Assembly: GCA_028023455.1 (NCBI GenBank)
Contig: JAQFVV010000028.1
Location: 64,001-128,000, forward strand
Direction of reading: 5' to 3'
Source: Epiperipatus broadwayi
Taxonomy: Eukaryota > Onychophora > Udeonychophora > Euonychophora > Peripatidae
Length of the DNA: 64,000 bases
Shown here one piece after another: positions 11,845 through 24,190 of this stretch. How positions within the stretch are numbered: the stretch's first letter is position 1; each line of letters begins with the position of its first letter. The notes beneath the pieces are model-generated. The model did not search any database. It was given only the letters and a program-made list of their open reading frames with translations, and was not told where the DNA came from. The translations under genes and the position numbers were made by a program.

Positions 11845-14264
11845 ATTAAAAGTTACATTAAATTCTTTCAGTTACATTATTTAGATTACAGAGTTTTGTT
11901 ATTAAGAAATCATTTAAATTTATAAATTTATCAATGCTCAACATTATAGCTAGCTTAAGAAACTTTAAGATTATATTAAATTGAGATTTATTTTAAAGAA
12001 CTCTGTGGGAAGAAATGTAACCAATAATCTTCTAGCTGAGGTAACTTTCATGGAATTTACCACTGATATTCTCTGCTGGGCTGGCTTGTCTCTGATGTCT
12101 TCTTGGCAGGCAGGGGGTCTCAAACTTCTCCATTATCCTGGATTGGTCTCCTAATGGAATACAGCAAATTTTAAGCCTTCTATCCACTCATTTCCATTGT
12201 TACAATGGGCACAGTTCCTGATAGCAATCAATAATTTAAAAGAGTAAACCTTTAGTGCTTAATTTTAAGGGTTTTTATACTAAATCCTACTCCCCTGCAA
12301 AATCCATGAACATGTTTACAATTTTTCGTTTTAAAATTTAAGTTTTAACATAGTTTTGTTAACTTTAGAAAAGACAAAAGTGAAGCCTAAGTTATTCATA
12401 AAATAGTGCAGCTTGACTGCCTTTCTTTTGTCTTAAAATTTATTTTAAACTTATTTTAAAATCTGCTCTTGGTTCCTGCACAAATTAAACCAGGTGTGTG
12501 TAACGGGATAATTTCCAAGAAACAGTTGATCTTTTAAAACAGATTTAAGCTTTAAAAAAACATTCTGTTACATATGCAATCTTGTCAGCTCAAGAATTGG
12601 AAATTTATATGCTAATTTTAAATTAAATTTGTATTCTAAATTAATAATACTTAAAGATAAAATAATTCAAATAGCGTTGCAATGCTTATAAAATCTATTA
12701 CATTGCCACTTTGTTCACATATATATGTAGGTGTGCTCATACACATACAACAATGTTTACACAACTTTTAATTTATTATACAGTTTATAACTAAGTATAC
12801 ACATTATATAACAATATGCATATAGACATTAATATATCTATATGTATGCAAATATATAAATATACACACATATATGTAAATGTACATTATTATACATTAA
12901 AATATGTTAATATATGATAATATATGCAAACTTGGAGGAGTATGACATAAAAGGTGAGCAGAATGTTAGACAAATAATACTGTTTCAATATATATATATA
13001 TATATTTTCCAGGAAAAAGACTATTTCATGTTTAACTACTCATGACTTTTGAATTATCTTAATTTTAAATATCTATAATAAATATATTAGTGATCTATAT
13101 ATGTAATTATATAAAAAGAAACCAAACTGCACTCACTTGTCAATAACTGTTTTAACAGCATAGGTAAATAACCTATGCATAGGGTTCATTTTTATATTGA
13201 TGGGTAAATGCAAGAACATTTGATGCCAATAATGCATATCTAAAGTTTAGTTTCTTTCCATACAATTACATATATAGATTGGTAATATGTTTATTATAAT
13301 ACTTATTATAACTAATGCTTACAGTAAAAAAGAAATTTATTTAATTAAAATAACTATTGTAAAAAAGCAATCAACTGATTCTAGTTAGAAGCAATTTTAA
13401 ACAAAAGTAATTTTATTTCTCCATTTTTGCAATATTATAGTTATATTTTGTAAATTTCTTTATGCAAATATCTTAATAGTTATTATAAATGATGTTTATA
13501 ATAAAAAAAACAAATTTGGAATTAGTCTTAGGAGAGGTATGACATACTGCTTGTAGCATTTATATTACAAAGCTGCACTGTAGCCATTTCTGATAAATAT
13601 TGGCTTGCATGAGGCACATTTTTATATTACATTCATGATACATTAATGAAAGCTAATTGTGGATGCTTCAGGGATGGGCTGAGATGATGTTAATCTTCCA
13701 GGATTATCTAATGAAATTCTGTTTTGGGACAAAATAGTGTGTAATGATGAAATGAATATCTTTATGCATTTGATAAGAGTTCCTAACTTTTTGTTTATTT
13801 TTATACTTATTATAGTTTGATGAACCAACATGATTAAATAACAATAAAAATAAAAGCCTATAGTAATACTATGTTGTAAAGGCGTAATTGTTCTCAATGA
13901 TTATTCAGACTCATAATCATATAAAAACCTTGAAGTGTGGTCAGCAATCTGTTATTTTTGTAATATTAATAAAAAATAATAATCAAATGATTAGTTGTTC
14001 TGAAAGTCATGTGACACAGAAACACTAAAGTCACATGTTAAATATTAATTGAGGTATCTTTTACTCTCTGTTATTTCACCTCATTAAAAATTATGAGCCC
14101 ATATTGCTATTACTATTATTACTAATGATAAATAGTGTATTTATATAGTACTTGACTAAATATGTAATGAGGAGAAGGGAATAAACCTGTGCTTTTTATG
14201 AATTTGCATGCATTCAATGCTTATGGGTGAGTGTTTATAAAAAGTGCAAGTTTATTCTCTTTTC
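11843..14264. other. Intronic DNA, unclassified; no gene seen
   Basis: 11990-12250 is less AT-rich and may be an old repeat: both strands have broken frames and no domain I recognise. AT-dinucleotide tracts occur at 12720-12910 and near 12989-13006. The small open frame at 13643-13897 (minus) has no recognisable domain. Confidence 0.4.
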
Positions 14265-14266
<2 letters not shown>

Positions 14267-14338
<72 letters not shown>

Positions 14339-14352
14339 TATTATTATTATTA
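14267..14352 (+). repeat. (TAA)n to (TTA)n inverted microsatellite
   Basis: About 23 TAA units are followed without a gap by about five TTA units, so the end of the array is self-complementary. No gene. Confidence 0.9.
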
Positions 14353-16085
14353 ACTGTAGAATTCCAGAACACTATAGGCCAATTATAGATAGCACATAAA
14401 TTAAATAGCACATATAAAGTTATAAAAAAGGAAAAAAAAAACAAATAACATAAATTACAAATATGAAAAAAGGAAAAACAAAAAAAAAAACAATAACAAA
14501 TAACATAGATGACACCATTATAATAAATTAAATGTTATACTTTTTAACAAGCATTACACTACTATTTTTATCATTTAAATTAAATTATTATTGCAAAAAT
14601 CTTTATTATAAGAGTCTAATAACAGAAACAATGGAGAAAATTTAGAATATCTGAATAACAGGTTTAATGGTAGAAAAGTCCGGAAGCCCCAGTTTTATAT
14701 TTTACAGAGTTAAATAAAATATTTATCAGATTTTGACAAATTACTCTTTTCATTACAATTTAATATAAAATTTTTAGATCTCTTATCTTTCCTCCCTTGA
14801 ATAGGAATATAATATGTTGTCTACAGAAAAAAAATGAAGAAAAAGATAATACAAAACTATTCAATTGCCAGATGCTGGCCGTCTACAGCCCCTTCTCCAT
14901 AGGGAAACACTCTTTTACAACTTGTACATGGATAATTGAATTAGTTATGACATTTACTAAAAGAAAAATCAAACCTATTTGAAAAAAAAATTCCAAATGT
15001 TATTTGATCTGGGTTTGAATCCTAGGCACGTGATCAAAAAATTCTATTTGACAGATGGCTGAAAGAAAGGGATCTTATGATTAAGATAACCTGGGTACCA
15101 CCTAATCACTTACCATATATATACAAAGCTGAGCTATGGCAAGAGAATGTCTCAACCAGCTTTTCCTTTTAGAAAATTTCTTGTTCTTTTTAGTTTTTAT
15201 TAAAATTACAAGATTTTTAGATTTTTCAATTCAGTATTGATGTATTTTGTAATGTATTTTTTTAATATTAACAATAAGCTTAGAAAAAATAAAAAAACGC
15301 TAATAAACATATGAGGATATGCAATACATTTTGGTATTGCTGTGAAATATCTCAGCCATTTTTTTTAGAGAATGGATTGTGGGCTCAGAATCTGTAGGAG
15401 TATAACACTCAATTTCCCAAATACAGTATGTGGTTACAAATGCAACTTTTCTTGTTGAAGAATCCACTAGTCAAAGCTTAGCTTGAGATAATCAATGTTC
15501 TCTTCTAAGTGAACTGTTTTGCCTATGTGTTCTGATGCAGTGGGAGAGTAGCAGACTGTAGAGTTCAAAGTTTATGGGTCATGACCTAGGCTTGTCATTT
15601 CCAATCACGTGAAGTCTTGACCATTTGATTATTATTCCAATATGTGTTCAAAAAACAGTAAAACCATTTAAATATAGATTTTAGACCAAACCTTGATAAT
15701 AGTTTAAGAAATATATAAAAAAAATAATAAATTGAAAAATCACATATACCATGCACACATACAACATAATATTAAGGAGAATCTATTAAAGCTATTTATA
15801 CAGATCATGTTCGTGTTAAATTTATTGCTAAAGCAAAAGCCAACAGATAATGACATAAAGTTCAGTCTTCAATGAACACTTAATAACTCTTTTAAGATCA
15901 GTCTTCTTATGTTTTAAACATTTAATCCTTCAACTTGTATATCTGATAAAAGTTTCACAATGTAGAACTACCATATTTCTACCTGTTATGCTCTTGATAT
16001 GGATTTGAATTCATGCTAAGTAAATTTTAAACTTCAATCAGTGTATAATCAGCCAATATTGATCAATAAATTGACCTCACTAAGG
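14353..16085. other. Intronic AT-rich DNA, no gene seen
   Basis: It contains a B-box-like 'gggtttgaatcctagg' near 15012 with no matching A box, so a SINE is not called. No other feature is recognised. Confidence 0.4.
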
Positions 16086-16089
16086 ATTA

Positions 16090-16510
16090 ATCACCACTAA
16101 GAGTATACTCAACCAAAAGTCTCCCATATTATTCTCTTCCATATCTTTTTATCCATCACATCTGCCTCTGATAAACTATTCCATTCCATGATTTTCGTCA
16201 GGTCTTATTTGCATTATTTTCTTGAGATTCTTTCTCCTCTCCCATTTTTTAATCAATCATTATCCAAAGTATTCTATTTTTATTCATTCTTATACTATGA
16301 CTGTATTATCTTATTCTATTTTTTTTTCATTGTCTATTATTATATTTCTCTCCATGCCATCCATATCTTTAATCTTTTGATTTATCATTTTTGGTAGTCT
16401 TAACCTTCCCTCTGATTCCCAACAATCCATTTTTGCAGACAAGAATCTGTTCACTTTTCTTTCTTACTGCCCACATCTTCACTCCATATAATAGCACACT
16501 CTAATAAAAG
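16090..16510 (-). pseudogene. LINE reverse transcriptase C-terminal remnant
   Basis: This is the tail of a non-LTR retrotransposon ORF2, the protein that copies element RNA at a nick in chromosomal DNA. On the minus strand 16500-16380 reads SVLLYGVKMWAVRKKSEQIL, a form of the 'YGSETW.' block that follows the catalytic palm in RTE/Jockey-like elements. Farther along, about 16200-16130 reads NSLSEADVMDKKIWKRII, matching the usual 'GL.EEDA.DR..WRR' terminal block. Frames are broken between the two blocks, and the palm with YADD is absent. It is a 5'-truncated dead copy. Clade is uncertain. Confidence 0.7.
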
Positions 16511-16516
16511 ATCACA

Positions 16517-16590
16517 TGATCTACAAAAGCTCCTCACTGATGAAAGCCACAAGCTAGAAACTAGTCTGCATATATTTGGATAGACAACCC
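16517..16590 (+). repeat. Family A dispersed repeat, small fragment
   Basis: 'ctcctcactgatgaaagcca' followed by 'agctagaaactagtctgc' matches the middle of the family A hairpin. It directly adjoins the LINE remnant. Confidence 0.6.
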
Positions 16591-16599
16591 TGTACAAGA

Positions 16600-17498
16600 A
16601 TTTATTAAGTACACCATCATGACATCTATTAATTACGAAAATGCAGTAGATAGCATAAACTTAAATGAAATTAGACAAAAAATTGATAATAGATTGCTAA
16701 TAATATCCTCTGCAAGGATATCTTATACATGACTTTTCGTTTGATCATTGACAGGTGAAAAATCATGAAAGTGAAGTTTTCATTATTGATAAAACAGGTA
16801 ATAGAAATGAATGAACTACTTTATGGAGTAATAACACATTGATGAGTAAAATGTCTACGTATCATCAGCAAAGTAGTAAAATAAGTTTGGAGAAACTCAA
16901 TTATTCACAGCCCAGAAATTAGAAAATATTTGGTTAAATAGTGCAATCTTTCTCGTTCTTCCCCTATAGGAGGATTTTGGAGAAACTTTTGCTTTGCACT
17001 GGACAATTTAAATGCTATTTTACATATATATCTGCAGCACACATATTTTATAAACCATGATTTCGGGAGCAGCCATGTTTAATAAAATAATCTTGCTGAA
17101 ACACTGGTATATTACTTATAAACACAATTGCTCTCAAAAACATGATTTATAAAAAAATGTTTGCTCATAAGAATATTTATTTCATCAGTACATATATGTA
17201 TACATTTATACAAACAGTTTAAAATTTTTGTCCCACCATATTTGTAAGTATTTCAAAATTTAAAGTAAAAACGGATAATCATAAAGTTAAATATAAAACT
17301 GAAATTCATCAAGCTGATAAATAATAAATAACTTTTAAAAAATATGATCATCAATTTCTTCATGAAATATTATCGCTGTGTAACCCTTTTCTTTGTGAAT
17401 AGGCTTTTTTAAAGGGATACTAGTGTTAGAAAACAAGCACAGGACACAGAATGTTTAAAACTCAAGGTTTAAATTTAAAAACAGTAATAGTTATACAG
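16600..17498. other. Intronic AT-rich DNA, no gene seen
   Basis: No exon, RNA gene or classified repeat is recognised. Confidence 0.45.
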
Positions 17499-17640
17499 AC
17501 TTTTTGCAAATCCATTTTTAATCATTTCAATACTATGCTTTCATATTTATTTTGCTTTCAGTTTTGAGTACTTTTTGCAAATCCATTTTTAATCATTTCA
17601 ATACTATGCTTTGGTATTTATTTTGCTTTCAGTTTTGAGT
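17499..17640 (+). repeat. 71-bp tandem duplication
   Basis: Two direct copies, 17499-17569 and 17570-17640, both starting 'actttttgcaaatccatttt' and ending 'cagttttgagt'. They differ at two or three bases, so the duplication is young. Confidence 0.92.
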
Positions 17641-17727
17641 AATAAACAGCCTTCATCAGTAAGATATCACATGACCCCTGCTAACATCATGCTGTTGAGA
17701 AGCAAATTCTTTTCCTCTTACCATATA

Positions 17728-17958
17728 GTAATTAATAGATGATAGATGGCAGTGCTTATTATATACCTATCCAGTGTTCTTCTATTCGATATCCCTAGAC
17801 TAGTTTCTAGATAATGGCTTTCAGCAGGTCCAAGTGCCCTACTTCCAATTCCAATAGCTCTTCAGGGATGAAAGCCGTAAGCTAAAACCTAGTCTGGGAA
17901 TATTGGACAGAACAACACTAGGGAATTAAATAAATATTACCATCTAGCATCTACTGAT
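17728..17958. repeat. Family A hairpin, old copy
   Basis: The left arm has 'gatatccctagactagtttc' and 'taatggctttcagc'. The right arm has 'gatgaaagccgtaagcta' and 'aacctagtctgggaatattg'. Arms are about 90 bp around an unrelated loop at about 17830-17865. Substitutions suggest an old insertion. Confidence 0.7.
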
Positions 17959-17959
17959 T

Positions 17960-18423
17960 AGATTGATTACTAAAGTGTACTCTAGATATCGTAAAGGTAG
18001 TGAGGGAAAAAAGCCTTTACTAGAGCTGTTGCTTAATTTGACTGAATAAGGATTAGAAGATTTAAACAAAATAGAATGTCAATAATGTCAATTATATTTG
18101 TGTGCACTAGTCTGATCTACCCATCACTATACCTCTTACTTATAATAGTTATGCTCTATTTAGTGCAGAATGTATATACTTTTATAATATTATTTTTTAG
18201 ATATATGATTAGGATTAATACAATTTATTTATTACTTTTATTAATAACTAAAAATAGTATCACTTTTTATGTTAATTTTCTAAAAATCATTAAATATGAT
18301 CCACACGTATAGTCAGTGAAACTTAAAATTTCCTTGACATGATTAAAAGTGTATAATATTTGCCTATTTGATAAGGTTTATTTAAATTTCTTTGTATTAA
18401 TAATTTCACTATCTATAGCCAAA
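17960..18423. other. Intronic AT-rich DNA, no gene seen
   Basis: It contains only a small hydrophobic open frame (18076-18312, plus), which I take as a by-product of T-rich sequence. Confidence 0.4.
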
Positions 18424-18540
18424 TTGCAATCTTTAGTGTCTATATAAACCTACTAGACCATAAATAAAGATAGTTTCCACATTTATTGATTAAAAGATGT
18501 GGCCTTGGCAACCGATTGAGATTATTAACGAGATTGGTAT
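18424..18540 (+). repeat. Family D dispersed repeat
   Basis: Second copy of the repeat at 6690-6806, again starting 'ttgcaatctttagtgtctat'. It diverges most in the middle. Confidence 0.55.
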
Positions 18541-18737
18541 TGTTTAAGTGGTGACTGCTTCATTATAGTATAGATGTTTCCAACATGTTTAAATCCCAGG
18601 CTTCTTGGTTTATCCTACAGAGATAGGAGCTCTGGCCTGGAAAATGACTTTTTTCTTTAGTTGACTACCACTGAGTATCCATTTCTTTCCTCATGCTTCC
18701 TTGTCGCAATTTTTTTAAACATACAGCATCGGTAATT

Positions 18738-18757
18738 GATATATCTCGAGATATATC
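18738..18757. repeat. 20-bp perfect palindrome
   Basis: 'gatatatctcgagatatatc' is its own reverse complement. No function is apparent. Confidence 0.9.
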
Positions 18758-18889
18758 TTTTAGTTATGATGTATATATTCCACTATAGGACACATACATT
18801 TGAGGATTCTATTGCATATGTTGCTTCCAGTCAGAGATGAATAGTTACCAAAGAATCAAGAAATATTATAAGCAAAATTTTTTGTTGCT

Positions 18890-19780
18890 AGGCAAATTGA
18901 AGAGAGTCAGATGCAAAGAAGAGAGTTATATAGTTTTATTGATTTGATCAAAGCATTTGATTCAGTTAATATGACACATCTATGGTATTGTTTGAACTTA
19001 GTTGGCTGACTATCAAAACTTATTAATAATAATATAGCTTCTACATAATGGGCTTAGAGAAAGGGTCATTATCATAGATGGAATATCTGAATCATTTGAA
19101 ATGAAAATTGGTGTTAAACAAGGAAGAGTACTTGATCCAATATTATGATTGTGATATTTGGAATTGTATATTGGCAGCATAATGAATCAGGGATCTATGA
19201 TACAGGTTTGATAGTGGAATTTTAAATTTTAATTGGTAAAAAGTAGAAAAAAAAACACCATCATCTTGGATTCTGGATTTATAGTATGCTGATGATCATA
19301 GTATTTTTTCCACTTCAAGAAATGATTTACAGGATGTACTTAATGCTTCGAGTTATTAATTAATGTTCACAAAACTAAAGTTTTGTATCAGCCTGTGATG
19401 GAAGAAAAATCCTCGCAACTTATAGCTTGGATGGTAAACCAGTTTAAATATCTTGATAGTTTTGTAAGTAGAAAAATGAACTCATATCTTGAGGTTCAAC
19501 ATAGATTCCAATATTCTACTGCTGCTTTTAAAAAGTTTAAAAATTTATGACTGCAGGAACTAAGTTACTTTACCTAATTTAATGTATGGAAGTGAAACAT
19601 GGACACTCTATTGGTGCACTATAAGGATATTAGAGAAGTTTCATTTAGGGATGCTTTGTAAAAATTTTAAAATACAATGGTTAAAAACAATCAATGTATT
19701 CTTTAACTTGTTAGATAAGACACTGAGATCATTACTGTAAAATCACATTTTGTTGAATTGGATATGTCAAGTGAAGGAAC
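18890..19780 (+). pseudogene. LINE reverse transcriptase remnant with YADD
   Basis: Reverse-transcriptase domain of a non-LTR retrotransposon. Reading across frames in order: FIDLIKAFDSVN at about 18938-18973 (RT motif A region, catalytic Asp in KAFDSV), GVKQGRVLDP at 19110-19139 (motif B), YADDHS at 19285-19302 (the catalytic motif C, intact), LLINVHKTKVLY about 80 bp later (motif D, 'N..KTK'), QFKYLDSFVS near 19440-19470, and YGSETWTL at 19585-19608. Stops and frameshifts lie between most blocks, so it cannot be translated as one protein. No endonuclease domain or tail is visible. Same broad type as the 16.1 kb and 24.1 kb remnants. Confident as a LINE, unsure of clade. Confidence 0.88.
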
Positions 19781-19952
19781 AATGTAAAACTTCAAAAATA
19801 GTGTTTTATGGTAAGTTTGAGCATACTCTTCAAAGAAGACATAGACCCATCAAGATTATAATGATTATCTCAAAGATATTTTAAAAAGGGGAAAATACTG
19901 ATTGCTTTTATTGGGAAGAAAATAGGTACCCCAGAAAGCTATAATTAGACAA

Positions 19953-20601
19953 ACCACTAAACATCGTATGATCACCATTGTTTATTCTTACACAATCTGT
20001 TTACACAAAGGCAAAACCCCATACAACTCATTGCAAGCCAGAGTAATCAATGGATGCAGGAAGGTTTGTGTATAAAATTCCTATCTAGTGCCTATTCATC
20101 CAATTTCCCCAGACTAGTTTCTTCAGCTTGTGGCACTGCTGTATGGAAAGTTTTGCCTCTGTGTGAACAGCTTATATAAGCATAAAGAATGGTGATCATG
20201 TGATGTTTAGTGGTTTAAACCTGCTCAATAGAATTTCTGGTGACTATGGTTATTAAAGAACCAAAGACACCAAAAAGTATGGATGCTGAACTGAGTTCAG
20301 ATCTAGATGACTATACAACTTAATGAGCTTGAATTGAAAACATTATTGTGTTTTCATTTTCAAGTCGAAGCTTTATAGGTGGCTAATATGTAAATGGTGA
20401 TTGCTGGAGAGCTGCATTAGATCCTAAGATCTAGGTGCAATGCTTTAAGATTCAAAGTTCCTCCCTGATGAAAGCCACACGCTAGAAACTAGTCTGATGA
20501 TATTGAAATAAGTAAGCATTAGATGCACAAACCTTCCTGCACCCATTAATTACTATGGCTTGCACAGAGTAGGCTACTGGGAGAGTTTTGCCTCTGTGTA
20601 C
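19953..20601 (+). mobile_element. Family A element, head-to-head, with 10-bp flanking repeats
   Basis: About 649 bp lie between two copies of 'aattagacaa' (19943-19952 and 20602-20611), which look like a target-site duplication. The left 170 bp is a minus-orientation unit ('gagtaatcaatggatgcagg', 'ccagactagtttc'). From about 20130 a plus-orientation unit follows ('atggaaagttttgcctctgt', 'gtgatcatgtgatgttta', 'ctgaactgagttcagatcta', 'ctagaaactagtctgatg'), ending in 'gagagttttgcctctgtgta'. There is no open frame. The best-bounded family A copy in the window. Confidence 0.75.
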
Positions 20602-20675
20602 AATTAGACAAGTTGGTGGGGTATTCCAGAAAGAAAAGTTTTCTGCCTAACAAATTAAAAAACATAGTAAAATGT

Positions 20676-20768
20676 CAAGCGTTGTTAGCCAAGAGGTCAT
20701 CGCAGCCGCCTTGCAAGCAAGTAGTTGGTTGCAGACGGTTGTGGGATGCTATGACACATGGAAAAAAA
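20676..20768 (+). mobile_element. tRNA-derived SINE
   Basis: 'caagcgttgttagccaagag' is a diverged form of the head seen at 35.05 kb. 'cgccttgcaagcaagtagtt' corresponds to the anticodon-arm region, then a weak B-box region and 'gatgctatgacacatg' followed by an A run, the standard SINE end here. It lies 75 bp beyond the family A element. Confidence 0.75.
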
Positions 20769-20774
20769 GTCAAG

Positions 20775-23075
20775 TCAATAGAAAAATGGACCAACATGTT
20801 TTATATGTACACGTATTTCCGATTCACAGATTGGTTTGTATATTAATCGCAAAGCTCTTTTTTTATTTATTGTTAACTCTCTTTTTCTTTTCCTTTTTTT
20901 TTTGTAGTTAGAATAATCATGCTAGTTTACGAATGATTGTTTATTATCATTATTATTACATTTTCCAGACCTATTGTTCTTTAAACCTTTCTATTTTTAG
21001 TTTAAGTACTTAGTGTCGAAGACTTAAACGACGTCTGCCTATTTTTAATTACTTTTAATTATTAAACAAGCCTTATTAGCAATTAATTATTCTACGGTCC
21101 TTTTATTCTTTTGTCTTCTTCTATACTTAGCTTAATTATAGTCTAAATATTTTAACTGTTTAAGTTATTTTATTGTGCATAAATTATAAGGTATAAATTT
21201 TTATTTCTCACACGTACTTTAAATTCAAAATGAAGAAAAGAAATAATTTTTTTGGGTATATGCATTACTGTGTGCGCGTGCGTATATATGTGTACGCACA
21301 CATATATACAGCTAAAGGGTTTTTTTTAATTAAACTTTGTAAAAATAATTTACAATTATGGCTTCATTTTATTAATCCCCGTCATTTTTGAGGTAAATGG
21401 AAAATTACTAAAAGTAATCTTTATTTTAGCAACAACTTAAAAAAATTTATCAGCTTACATTTATTACTTAAAAAAATATCATTTAAGGAAAATCTTATCA
21501 ATTCTAATTAGTTGGCAAACTCTTGTCAGATTTTCATTATTTTTCGCTTTTTTAAAGATTAACGCTAAGATGACGGTTATATTCAAATTTACGACGTTTT
21601 CTCCATAATGATTCAAAGTTTTAATCATGTAAATTATGTACTGGTATATATATATGTATGATAGCATACTAATTATATTGGTAGGTGACTATATATAGTC
21701 ACATATAAATATAATTTTCAGTAACTTCATAATAGTTCGTTAATAAATATATCTTTATTAGTTCTAAATTTACTTTTTTTTTAAAAAAAAAAAAAAATAT
21801 ATATATCCACATTATGCTGCCCTCTACAGAAAATAGTTTGTACTAAAATAAACGGAATAAACAAATATGTAAAAGGTTAAAGTTCCGAGATTATCGGAAA
21901 CAAGTTACAATGTAAAACAGGCAAAGGGCACGCGGGGACGAGGAGGTTCAGAGAAACTGTAACCTAGAGGGTCAAAAGACTAGTATTTAAATTTGAGTAG
22001 GTAACAAAATGGAAGACACATGTTTGGATCTTTTCAAGTGGCAGTCAAAAATGCAATATTTGAAGTTACTTAAAAAAAAAAAACTTTTTCCTTTGGCAAA
22101 GTGTTGGAAAGAGCTTTTTTTTTTTAAAAAAAAAAGTTTTCTTACATTGTAAAGGAAATAAAGACCGAACAAGCCTTCCTTGAAATACAAATAAAGGGTG
22201 AATGTCACTCAAATACATAAAGGTGTTCACAATATTTTGAAATTAAAATTTAAAATAAAGCATCAGAGAAACAGTTGAATGCTTTAAATTTAACGACTTG
22301 GGATAGGCAATGGGGGGGGGGTATTAATTATTTTATTTAATATTTAATAATAGTAATAAAAAATTATGGATGATGCTAAAAAAAATGCGGAGAATGGGGT
22401 GTTGATATTTCCTACTACATTTTTTGTGTGAAATATATATAATTTTACTATATCAAAAACAATATTCATTTTGCATAGGTATAAATTGCATCGATGAACA
22501 CTCATTATTTACGCGAATATTATTCTTATTTCAACATTTCAGAATCGACTTTCATCTTTTTTTTAAAGCTTCAAATTTATTAGTTCCAATAAACATTACG
22601 AATACCCCTTCTCCTCACACACAATTTTCTTTTTAAATCTTATTTATTCTCAATTCTTTCAATATATCGATAGATTAATTGGAAAAATCTATAGGCAGAG
22701 CTTTTTTGAATTTATGAATTTTTTGATTTCAAAAATAAATCCGTTTCCTGCTCATTACAAAGCAATCCCTGCTGAAAATTTAAATATTAATTTTCCTATT
22801 TATAGTTTTATATATTGAAATGAATAAATAAAAATAAAAAAGAGTTTACTGTTAAGTGAAAGGAGATCTTTGGATTTCTCTTTGAAGCCTTAAAGAAACC
22901 GAGCAGGGAAAATGTCTAATGTCCACTCTACAATTCTCGTCGTTTTATTGCTATATGATTCTTGTTATATCTACCACTAAGTTATATATAAACATCAATT
23001 AACTACCAAAAGATGGAATGATATCAGTTATCTTTTAGCTCTGTTGTTATATAAGCTTAGTTTTTTTTTTTTTCA
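20775..23075. other. Intronic AT-rich DNA, no gene seen
   Basis: It holds a purine-pyrimidine alternating, self-complementary tract at about 21267-21309, poly-T/poly-A runs at 21773-21797, and a G10 run ending near 22321. No exon or transposon protein is recognised. Confidence 0.45.
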
Positions 23076-23125
23076 TGTCATAGCATCGGCCGGGATGCGA
23101 ACCCAAAACCGTCTCTTTGGGTGAA
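23072..23125 (-). mobile_element. tRNA-derived SINE, 3' fragment
   Basis: 'tttcatgtcatagcatcggc' then 'cgggatgcgaaccc' is the reverse of the B-box and poly-A end seen at 35.1 kb. The 5' head is missing. Confidence 0.65.
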
Positions 23126-23189
23126 TTTTGTTCTGTTATTTTAATTTATATTTAAATACATGTATAGTATATATACTTTAAGCCAGATT

Positions 23190-23387
23190 AATTAGAGGGA
23201 TTTGAATCCAGCTTTCAAGTTCCCTTTATTCATTCACTCCATCTTATACAACCAATAGACATGACCACATACATGGAAAAAGATAAATGATCTCCAATAA
23301 ACGCATTTCATGCTAAATTAACACTCTTCAGTTGATCAGTAAATGACTGAAGGAAGCTTGAAAGTCTGGGTTCAAATCCCTCTAATT
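23190..23387. repeat. Family B unit with ~30-bp terminal inverted repeats
   Basis: Left end 23190-23219 ('aattagagggatttgaatcc..') and right end 23357-23387 ('..ttcaaatccctctaatt') are inverted copies that pair over about 29 of 30 bases with a single-base bulge. Between them lie the family B phrases 'atgaccacatacatgg', 'gataaatgatctccaataaa' and 'catttcatgct'. About 198 bp, with no gene. Confidence 0.8.
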
Positions 23388-23825
23388 TATGTACAGACTA
23401 AATAATCAGAAATCACCATTAAAATATCAGAGATTCAAGGGTGAGTCTTAGTTTTAATAATTTTTAAACATCGAATAAAAAAATCAGTTTAATAAATGTA
23501 ATAATAAATAATCATAACATTAGATATAATAAGTGAAACGAATGTAACTGAACCTCTGAACCTTCGCTGAGTTATGTAAATATCAACCACTACAAAAATA
23601 TAGAATGATGATGTCTACCTTTTAGTTCTATTGTTTCAGATAATGTTACAAGAGTTATCAGATGAAAGTAAAAAAATAGGAGTAAAGATAAATGCTAAAA
23701 ACTAAAGCACTGTTTATGAATTTTCTCAGCAGAAAATAAAGACTAATAACCATGTATTAGTAAAATTTAGCAATTACATATACCTTGTTCAAATTATAAA
23801 TTTATTTAACGCACATTGATTACGT

Positions 23826-23993
23826 AAGTAATATTTAGAAAGGCAATAATGTGCGCTTGAAAAATGCGAAGGTAGGGACCTCTACAGGTTTTAAACACAA
23901 GCTTACGCATTGTGGTTAAGACCTGTAGAGTTCCCTATCTTCGCATTTTCAAGCGCACATGCTTTAGGTTTATTGCCTTAGTAAATATTACTT
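23826..23993. repeat. 168-bp palindrome with ~65-bp arms
   Basis: The left arm runs from 'aagtaatattta' through 'aaggcaata' and 'gtgcgcttgaaaaatgcgaa' to 'acctctacaggttttaa'. The right arm is its reverse from 'ttaagacctgtagagttccc' to 'taaatattactt'. The loop is about 25 bp. GC content is higher than the neighbours. It could be a small foldback transposon; a structured RNA is possible but unsupported. Confidence 0.9.
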
Positions 23994-24089
23994 GTTCAAA
24001 TTACTAATACCGATTACTCATACTATTGAAGTTGGATGGAAAATATTTTTGATAAAAAAAAAAAGAAAATACGCCTCTGGGTTTGAAAA

Positions 24090-24190
24090 CAAAGGATATG
24101 ATGTATTTATTTTACTAGTTTTTATTTATAGATCAGAGACATGGATACTTAGTAGAAAAGCAACTAAGTCTCAAAACCATTATTCAACAT
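24090..24190 (+). pseudogene. LINE reverse transcriptase, tiny C-terminal fragment
   Basis: FIYRSETWILSRKATKSQ matches the 'YGSETWTL' block of the 19.6 kb remnant, with Gly replaced by Arg. Nothing else of the element is readable nearby. It directly follows the 168-bp palindrome. Confidence 0.45.

Noticed and set aside
13643-13897. 84-codon minus-strand frame as an exon
   Set aside because: No domain, low-complexity hydrophobic content, no convincing splice sites.
15005-15060. SINE or tRNA from a B-box-like phrase
   Set aside because: There is no A box at suitable distance upstream and no repeated partner in the window.
18076-18312. Small membrane protein from a hydrophobic frame
   Set aside because: T-rich plus-strand sequence gives Leu/Ile/Phe runs by composition; no conservation or context supports a gene.
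20613-20911. Two overlapping small open frames as genes
   Set aside because: They run through the tRNA-derived SINE at 20676-20768, and the peptides have no domain.
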